Assembly (NCBI GenBank): GCA_036346205.1
Contig: JARFJB010000003.1
Location: forward strand, 2,079,501 to 2,143,500
DNA from: Vesta saturnalis
Taxonomy: Eukaryota > Arthropoda > Insecta > Coleoptera > Lampyridae
Reading direction: 5' to 3'
DNA length: 64,000 bases
The notes beneath the pieces were generated by a model. That model saw nothing but the letters and a program-made list of their open reading frames with translations, had not been told where the DNA came from and did not search any database. This document shows positions 57,341 to 64,000 of the stretch, piece after piece (position 1 is the stretch's first letter; every line of letters starts with the position of its first letter). The position numbers and the translations under genes were made by a program.

Positions 57341-58656
57341 CTCTAAACATGCTGAATTCACCTGCTCTGACGATGCTTGTGATGTTGAAGGCCCCGGTGA
57401 AGGTTGCCTATCTGTCACTGCAGACGATAGGAAATCATCACCACTAAAAATATCCTTATTTAAAGGCCAAATTCCAGTCGACTTGAAACCATTGATTATA
57501 TTGCTCGGCGTAAAAGCTTTTGGATACGCTGTTCCAAGTAGACCGGCTATTTCATAAATAGTGATTATTTTGCCTGGGTGTATGACCATCCAATCGTTAC
57601 AAGCCTTATTAAAATTAATTTTAAGCGATTTGTAAACAGTCTTATCCAATGGTTGCAGTTTCCCACTTGTATGTGGAGGTAGTGTCAGGAGCAATATTCC
57701 ATTATTCCTGCAAAACTCAATTGAGCCTATTGAAATGTGTGACTCATGGTTATCGAAAATGAGCAGAACTGGTTCCTCGGGTGTACTTTTTACGAATTTA
57801 TGAAAATGCTTCAATATCTCAATAAATATCTCACTGTTTACCCATCCACTTTTTGCAGCACCACCAGCAACTCCAGGAGGGCCTCCTGTTAGCATGCGAT
57901 CTTTAAAATATACTCTGGGAAAAATTAGGTATGGTGGTACAGAATTTCCCAAAGCATTTATGAAACAACACGCTGGCACAAGCACACCTCTCTCACCCGA
58001 TGTTACCTGACCGATTTGTTTAAGTCCTTTTTGTCCAACAATATTTGGTGGATTATGGACAGTTGTTAACGCAGTCTCATCAAGATTGTAAATGTTTTGA
58101 GGAAGAGGACCTTGGGGAAATTTGGTATAAGCCCTCGTTAAATTAGTGAAAAATTCATTGACGGTTGTACGATTAAAGCTCAATGCGCGCCCTAAACTCG
58201 TGGCTTCTGGCTTCCTTATTGACAAAGTTGAATGTCATAAAGCCAAGCGGCTTTATGACATTCAATACCAGCTTCTTTATTTTTATCCCAGTTAGTTGGA
58301 TATTTTAAATTATTTTTATTCGCAAGTTCATAGGCTAAAGACATCACATTTTTTCTAGTCAGACCATGATGCATACGACAGGCGGTAAGCAGGTAATTTC
58401 TCAGTTGTTCTTCCAGTTCTTTTGAGAATACCTTATTTATATCATAATTCTGTGTAAATCGAGAGTTAGAACGGTCTTCGTCAGAAGAAATCTTAAATTT
58501 ATCAACATATCGCTTTAAGGTCATGTGCACTAAACCTTCATTTCGTGCGGCTTCCCTAATAGATGTACCGTTGTTTATTACTTTCAGTACAGCTCTCTTC
58601 ATAGTGGCCTCATAGAAATTAGCAATCTTTCTCGTTTCTTTTCTATTCCCAACCAT
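57329..58656 (-). pseudogene. pogo/jerky-like transposase, copy B
   Basis: Minus strand from ATG at 58656. HTH part 58216-58656: GTSIREAARNEGLVHMTLKR (psq-type HTH) and MSLAYELANKNNLKYP. A rearranged 38-bp palindrome at 58228-58265 breaks the frame. Core 57329-58225: NIYNLDETALTTVH (first D), VLLIFDNHESHISIGS (second D), LTLPPHTSGKLQPLDKTVYK (third D, 35 residues after the second) and FKSTGIWPLNKDIFS. It ends abnormally after VNSAC, where copy A continues into a Pro/Ser tail. The two copies share 57346-58710 with 53126-54421 at about 97% identity by eye. Confidence 0.8.
58228..58265. repeat. Perfect 17-bp palindrome at a rearrangement in pogo copy B
   Basis: TTGAATGTCATAAAGCC, loop aagc, and the exact reverse complement. 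Copy A has ordinary non-palindromic text at the same place (about 54000-54040). Confidence 0.85.
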
Positions 58657-58659
58657 TTC

Positions 58660-59112
58660 TGTAACAAAATAGTTAATTTAATATTTTTTCAATAAGCGGT
58701 TCAGTGTTACATGTAACACTGTTCCCCACGTAACAGTGTAACAATGTGCCCCAGTTGACTCTTGTTGAAAAAAAAACATTTTGTACGAAAACAAGAAAAT
58801 TTTAGGTTATGTTAGACATGGCATGCTTATCCTCAAATATATCCATAAACACCTAAATCAGGAACAATGCGATAGTTTAATGCGTAATGCCAGCAGACAC
58901 TTTAAAATCTACGCAAATAATTTACTTTTTGACTATAAAACCAGGAAATACTTACTTTCAGCAGTATACATACTTCACACTTCACAACGAATATGTACGA
59001 TTGAAGGTTAGACTGTTAATAGCGAGTGGCTAATATCCCAGCGCCGTGAAGCATCGTGTAAATATATAGTGCCGGTTGTAACATTGTACCCCGTGTCACT
59101 CTGTACCCCATC
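58660..59112. repeat. pogo terminal-type subrepeats
   Basis: 58700-58758 holds repeated GTAACA and TGTnCCCC phrases ('cagtgttacatgtaacactg', 'gtaacaatgtgccccag'); a second cluster ('gtaacattgtaccccgtg') lies at 59068-59112. Probably the outer end of pogo copy B and a related end, with about 300 bp of unassigned DNA between. Confidence 0.4.
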
Positions 59113-59114
59113 TT

Positions 59115-61570
59115 CCTCTGTACACCTGAATTTAACCACTTAACAAATATTTCGGATATGTATTTGTAAGAAGAACTGATATTAAAATTTGATTTGCCTA
59201 TTTCGGCTCTGTTCTGTTTCTGTTGTTACAAGTACGAGAATAACAAAATGTAGTAAAATGCAAAAAAAAATTGTGTATATTCATTTGAAGAATATTTAAT
59301 AATCGTTGTGTACACCTCAAGTTATGCAACAAGGAAAAAAGTAATTCTATTAAATTGTAATCTTATAACGTCTCATATTCATAAATATTATAATAATAAA
59401 TTTATTATCAAACTAAACACGTGAAAGGTTTCATCTTTAATCTATTTACGTCACATCGAATTAAACTACAAAATTGAACAATTTTAGCGCGACATGTTTA
59501 ATGAATGCGTTGCGGCATTTACAGCAATAATTAAAAGTGTTAATGAGTTTTTTAGTCGAATTAAAAATTCTGATTAATTAATAAATTGAGTATTAAAAAA
59601 TATGGTGTATTATCGATGCAGCAAAAGCAAATCGTGTAACAGTCGTTTTGACGAAGGGTTTTAGAGTCCCTTAGGACCTTTTACGATATTGAATGTTGGA
59701 TGATATTTGAAGTTTAGCCGAATAAATCTGAATATTGATTTATACACGTTGAAAGCAGTGCTGAAGTATATAGTAGGTACATACCTCACCTTCCTACCAT
59801 TCCAGTCAGCAACATTCATTCATTCCTGTTTTGCATATCTTTCAGTCAACGCGCAATTTACAAAATTGAAAAATCTCTCACAACCAATTTTAACCGTCTT
59901 TTTCACTTATAAATCATTTCTCAATGAATCTAAATGAAAAACGTTTTATGTCGTTTTGAAACGAAGTCTAAATGTTATTTCATGGCTGGACGGTCGGTCT
60001 AAATTGGATACCGCATAGGGTCATCATCATCTATTGGGTTGGCACTAAACTAATGCTTTTTCATTTGACGTGCCAGGGTTAGGGGTGTTTTACGATCCGC
60101 TTTGATTAAAACTACAAGGATAACGCGTCAGCTTTGTACCCCCTTAATAACTTTAAAGTTTCATCTCGTCTGTGTACAACGCATTTTCTAATACGAATGT
60201 TAAAACAGGTTGATTTTCCTAATAAATTCTTTTCTCATGGCCAGTTATAAAGACGTTTAGTGAACCGCGTGTATTACTCGGGATTTGCACCCTCTTCTCT
60301 ACCTTATTGAAAAGGTAAGCAGTAAATTTTGATCTAACAATATTCTGTATCAAATAAAAGCACAGGCATAGGGACGATTTTAGATTTATGTTTATTTAGA
60401 AAATGTAGGTAACACGATACGAAGGTATGCATCGACGAGAAATACAATACGAACTCTTGAAGGGAGATTTGCCGCTTCAGTGGTCAATAGATGGTTGCTG
60501 TCAGTTTGACATACACGTTGCCTCGTTGACCAATCCTAGACAGTTGATTCTGCAGCTGTGATTAATTGAACGTATGGACCTTTTTAAATCTTCAGGCAGG
60601 TTTATACTCAATAATACATAGGTATTCTGTTAAAAATTTATACAGGTCTATAGATATAATTGAGACGAGAGTCTCATTCAAAATTTACTTATAAAATATT
60701 AATTAATGAGAAAATCGCTTCTTGCGAAACAACTGCTTTTGTTTTTCTGCTTGGAGAATTACTCAACTTGGTTGCCAATTAACCCTTTGAGTTTGAAATG
60801 TTTTTCTATTTTTTTTTCTTTTAATACAAAGAAAATCGGCCATCTTGTCATAAATTCCTTATAAAGATGACTAATTAACTATAAGCTACGAGAATGACAA
60901 AGGACGATTTTAATTAAAAGCACAAATACCTATATCAACATAAACCGTAACTTTATACAAAGTCGCTAAAATGATCTTGTATGTTAGAGCAAGGTCGTGA
61001 GTTTTATAAAAAAAGGCAAATATTTGCAAATTAAAGAAGATGTCTTGCATAAATTAAACGGGATTCTTTGAAGGACGGTTTTTCATATGGAGGAGTCAAC
61101 AAACCAATATACAGAACACTTCTTCCTATCTAATACATTCCAAAAATTGCATAATTGTGCAAAATCCCTTCTCGCTTTCCTTTGTGCTAACTGTATCTAA
61201 ATCTACTTCTCGGTGTCGCTGCAAAAGCTAAAAGATAAATAAACAAACATAATCCTTTTTAAGTTTAAAATATATAAAAAAATATCTGGTGTGAAACAAC
61301 ACATGACCTTCTAGCCTACAAAGTCGAAATTAAAAGAAAATAAATTATATATGTTTTGTATAATTATAGACTGGCAGGTAATGACACTATTCAATAAACA
61401 TGTATAGGGTAGGGAGGGGAATGGCGTTCACTTAAGGAAAACATGCTGTATTTTTTAATTATTTATTATAAATCAAAATTAAGAAAAGTAACAAAGTCTC
61501 TAATTATCAAGTAATCAACAATGTAGCAACAAAAGCAGATATCTTTAACCTACTAGTAGTAGAAAAACAT
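59115..61570. other. No gene recognised
   Basis: 2.4 kb of AT-rich DNA, stops in all frames, no terminal repeats seen. Confidence 0.4.
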
Positions 61571-61573
61571 TAT

Positions 61574-61640
61574 AAAAAAAAACATGTTTGAGCGGTATTG
61601 CCCCTGACTTTGGGTAATGATGCTCAAACATGTTTTTTGG
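61574..61640. repeat. Terminal hairpin of a pogo-like element
   Basis: AAAAAACATGTTTGAGC..CCC and GGG..GCTCAAACATGTTTTTT form arms of about 27 bases with three mismatched positions and a 7-base loop. It sits just past the 3' end of the PHD-finger relic. Confidence 0.6.
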
Positions 61641-61689
61641 AATATAACAAGTATAATTATTATTAGAGGTAAGACAAATTAGAAATAGT

Positions 61690-61915
61690 ATCTAATATTT
61701 TATTTTGGGCACATAAATCACAGATGAATCCATTTGGCGAATACCCTGAACATATAGCATGAGCCCACAGTCCGCAGATGGTGCAGCGATACCACAACTC
61801 GTTATTTTTCCAAATTCTTTGCAAATAATACATTTGTTATAATTTTAATCATCCACATTCATTTCGTCATCACTGTCATCGTCGCAAAAGTGCTCTTCAT
61901 CTTCACTCTCTGATG
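61690..61915 (-). pseudogene. pogo-like transposase C-terminus with PHD-like finger
   Basis: Minus strand: an acidic stretch (SSSESEDEEHF then DDDSDDEMNVDD), a stop, CIICKEFGK and, after a one-base shift, NNELWYRCTICGLWAHAICS then GFICDLC. The C-x2-C, C-x2-C, H-x2-C, C-x2-C order is PHD-like and resembles the finger at the end of the pogo transposase at 22877-24864. Nothing of the DDE core is seen upstream within the window. Confidence 0.65.
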
Positions 61916-62545
61916 AACTTCCTTGAAAAAATAAAATACTTATCTTTTTTGGGATTTTTTAATGGTGTACTTTAAATTATACAATCTAAACGTTTCGATA
62001 ACACTTACAGTTATCTTCGCCAGTAGTAATGTTTGTTAAAAGTTGTTAAAGATGTAGTAACAATTTTGTCAAAATTGAAAATTCAAACATAAACATAAGC
62101 CTGCTATTAATATAACAGTTTGAGAAACGTATAAACTCAACTATAAAATTGTAGTAAAGAATAACTAGGTCATTAAAATTAAATATTGTTAAACTGCCTC
62201 AAAGATGACAAACCAGAACACTCTCTACGACGAAAGCTAACAATGAAATTTGCCAGCCAAAAACACATTTAACAAAATTTAATCGAGTTATGATGTAAGT
62301 GTAAAGTTGTGAAAAACTTCAATTTTAAAATGATAGAAGCATTCACAAATCAAACATTACATCAAAATAACCAGTTAAATCTAACAAAGAGATATCTTTA
62401 TCAATAATTGGAAGTGTTATTAACAATGAAAAGCACAATGCAGAACGTTCTTTGTAATTTTAATTTCAATTTAATTTCAACTACTTATGTTAAATTATAG
62501 TGCTGTGGAAATTTAACATATAATTTAAAACATTTGCTTCAAGGT

Positions 62546-62808
62546 CTAGGAAAAACAAAAAAACCTAGACATACCAAAAGTTGAAAACAAATTAAAATCA
62601 AGGCGTATCATTATGCTCTTTTTAATTATAAGATGCCAAAACCTATTTAAACGGAGATTTTCTTCTTGTCTATTAAAATTATTCGGGTGTTTATATATTT
62701 CAATAGCTTCACGTTGCAAACGAACATAATAATGGGTTTGTCTTGACAATATTTTCATATTGTCAAATTGAATGTCATGATTTAGATTATTCAGGGCATG
62801 GTCAGCCA
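62546..62808 (-). pseudogene. Inverted copy of GIY-YIG C-terminal region
   Basis: Minus strand: ADHALNNLNHDIQFDNMKIL, then TFGMSRFFCFS at the end. It is the same coding text as 63556-63827 in reverse, with the start at 62808 cut in the middle of the endonuclease. A duplicated end, not an independent gene. Confidence 0.8.
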
Positions 62809-62837
62809 TTAACATTGAAACATTAACGTTACAAAAT

Positions 62838-63827
62838 ACACCTAAAAGACCTTCAGTTTGGTATAGATATGTAGATGACACATTTGTTATTTGGAGACAT
62901 GGAGAAGAAGCACTGCATGAGTTTTTGGTTTTTATAAATGGTATACATCCTAGTATTCAGTTTACCATGGAAAAAGAAACTAATGGAAGTTTACCATTTC
63001 TTGACATATTAATATCTAAAAATAATAATTCACTATCTTTTAAGGTTTACAGAAAGCCGACACACACTGATAGATACCTTCATAAATTATCCAACCACCA
63101 TCCACGTCACAAAATTGGTGTAATTAAATCTTTAGTAGATCGAGCAAAACGAATTTGTGACCCTGAATTTTGAATGATGAATATAAATATTTAGAAAATC
63201 CTTACAAGATAATGGATATTCACTTACAGATATTAATAATGTAGGCGTAACCTTAAAGAAAAACCAGTTCTTAATGTTGGTACTGCTTTTCTTCCTTTTA
63301 TAGCTAATGTTACAAATATAATTGAAAAAATCCTAATCAAATATGGCATTAGGACTATCTTTAAACCTACAAGAAAAATTAAAGAACATTTAAGATCACC
63401 TAAAGATGTGTCAAACCCTTTATCATCTTCCGGAGTGTATAAGTTATCTTGTTCATGTGGAAAAGTATACATCGGGACCACAAAACGTAGCTTTGATACA
63501 AGACGCAAAGAACATATGAGATTTTGTAGATTGGGTCAACCAGAGAGGTCTGCTGTGGCTGACCATGCCCTGAATAGTCTAAATCATGACATTCAATTTG
63601 ACAATATGAAAATATTGTCAAGACAAACCCATTATTATGTTCGTTTGCAACGTGAAGCTATTGAAATATATAAACACCTGAATAATTTTAATAGACAAGA
63701 AGAAAATCTCCGTTTAAATAGGTTTTGGCATCTTATAATTAAAAAGAGCATAATGATACGCCTTGATTTTAATTTGTTTTCAACTTTGGTATGTCTAGGT
63801 TTTTGCTGTGTTTTTCCTAGACCTTGA
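62838..63827 (+). pseudogene. Penelope-like element 3: reverse transcriptase and GIY-YIG endonuclease
   Basis: 62838-63173: KRPSVWYRYVDDTFVIWRHG (the Y-V-D-D catalytic box), SLPFLDILISKNN and YRKPTHTDRYLH, then a premature stop after DPEF. The frame is disturbed between 63174 and 63407 (ILIKYGIRTIFKPTRKIKEH can be read in another frame). 63408-63827: SSGVYKLSCSCGKVYIGTTK and SFDTRRKEHMRF, a GIY-YIG endonuclease, then a tail to FCCVFPRP. The N-terminal half of the reverse transcriptase is absent, replaced by the inverted end copy. Confidence 0.85.
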
Positions 63828-64000
63828 AGCAAATGCTTTACCAATTATATGTTAAATTTCCACAGCACTATAATTTAACATAAGTAGTTGAAATTAAATT
63901 GAAATTAAAATTACAAAGAACGTTCTGCATTGTGCTTTTCATTGTTAATAACACTTCCAATTATTGATAAAGATATCTCTTTGTTAGATTTAACTGGGTT

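Larger units (their letters stand above)
62369..64000. mobile_element. Penelope-like element 3 with inverted terminal copies
   Basis: 62369-62808 and 63556-64000 are inverted copies, differing at only a few positions. They enclose 62809-63555, which holds reverse transcriptase and the start of the GIY-YIG domain. The right copy runs off the window end. This head-to-head arrangement is typical of Penelope-type elements. Confidence 0.8.

Noticed and set aside
62546..62881. Independent minus-strand gene of 111 codons
   Set aside because: It is the inverted end copy of the Penelope-like element at 62838-63827.

Overview
The window looks like heterochromatin-type or intergenic DNA from a large, AT-rich arthropod genome, most likely an insect. 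The basis is the repeat content: piggyBac, hAT, MULE, pogo, Tc1/mariner (including two DD41D types), Penelope-like elements, CR1/Jockey-type and RTE-type LINEs and a Polinton/Maverick relic lie side by side. A beetle would fit, but the sequence does not prove it. I found no host gene that I could name. Nearly every credible reading frame belongs to a mobile element, and most are broken by stops, frameshifts or later insertions.

Layout. 1-0.34 kb: the end of a YqaJ-type exonuclease domain. 2.9-11.4 kb: a dead piggyBac element (minus strand) that received a CR1/Jockey-like LINE (3.35-7.45 kb; this LINE holds a probable 1.26 kb solo LTR) and, in its 5' end, a complete 2.59 kb DNA transposon with 30-bp TIRs, AATT target duplication and an uninterrupted 661-codon transposase. 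11.46-13.77 kb: a DD41D mariner relic with long TIRs. 13.87-16.27 kb: two large TG-rich arrays. 19.3-22.46 kb: a ZMYM1-like hAT. 22.7-25.3 kb: a pogo-like element with a PHD-like finger. 25.4-29.65 kb: hAT C-terminal domain split by a MULE with a 9-bp target duplication, itself carrying a DD41D mariner.

29.65-35.7 kb: hairpin MITEs, two tRNA-like SINE copies, a 1 kb inverted repeat and a 1.71 kb near-perfect palindrome with mariner-like ends. 35.9-38.5 kb: two pieces of another Tc1/mariner-like DDE transposase. 38.6-44.2 kb: Polinton/Maverick-like relic with protein-primed type DNA polymerase B on the plus strand and, on the minus strand, a chromodomain integrase and a tail-fibre-like protein. 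44.8-47.1 kb: two Penelope-like elements between (TA)n arrays, one followed by a hammerhead-like motif. 47.2-48.2 kb: Tc1 relic. 50.9-53 kb: second MULE. 53-54.4 and 57.3-58.7 kb: two close copies of a second pogo family, with an RTE-type LINE between them. 61.6-61.9 kb: end of another pogo with PHD-like finger. 62.4-64 kb: third Penelope-like element with inverted terminal copies, running off the window.

The elements do not form a pathway; the informative signal is the order of nesting, which gives relative ages. The Sola-like element (8802-11391) and the MULE at 25665-29505 have the best preserved coding capacity and are the youngest or best candidates for recent activity. Family assignments come from remembered motif patterns, not from searches.
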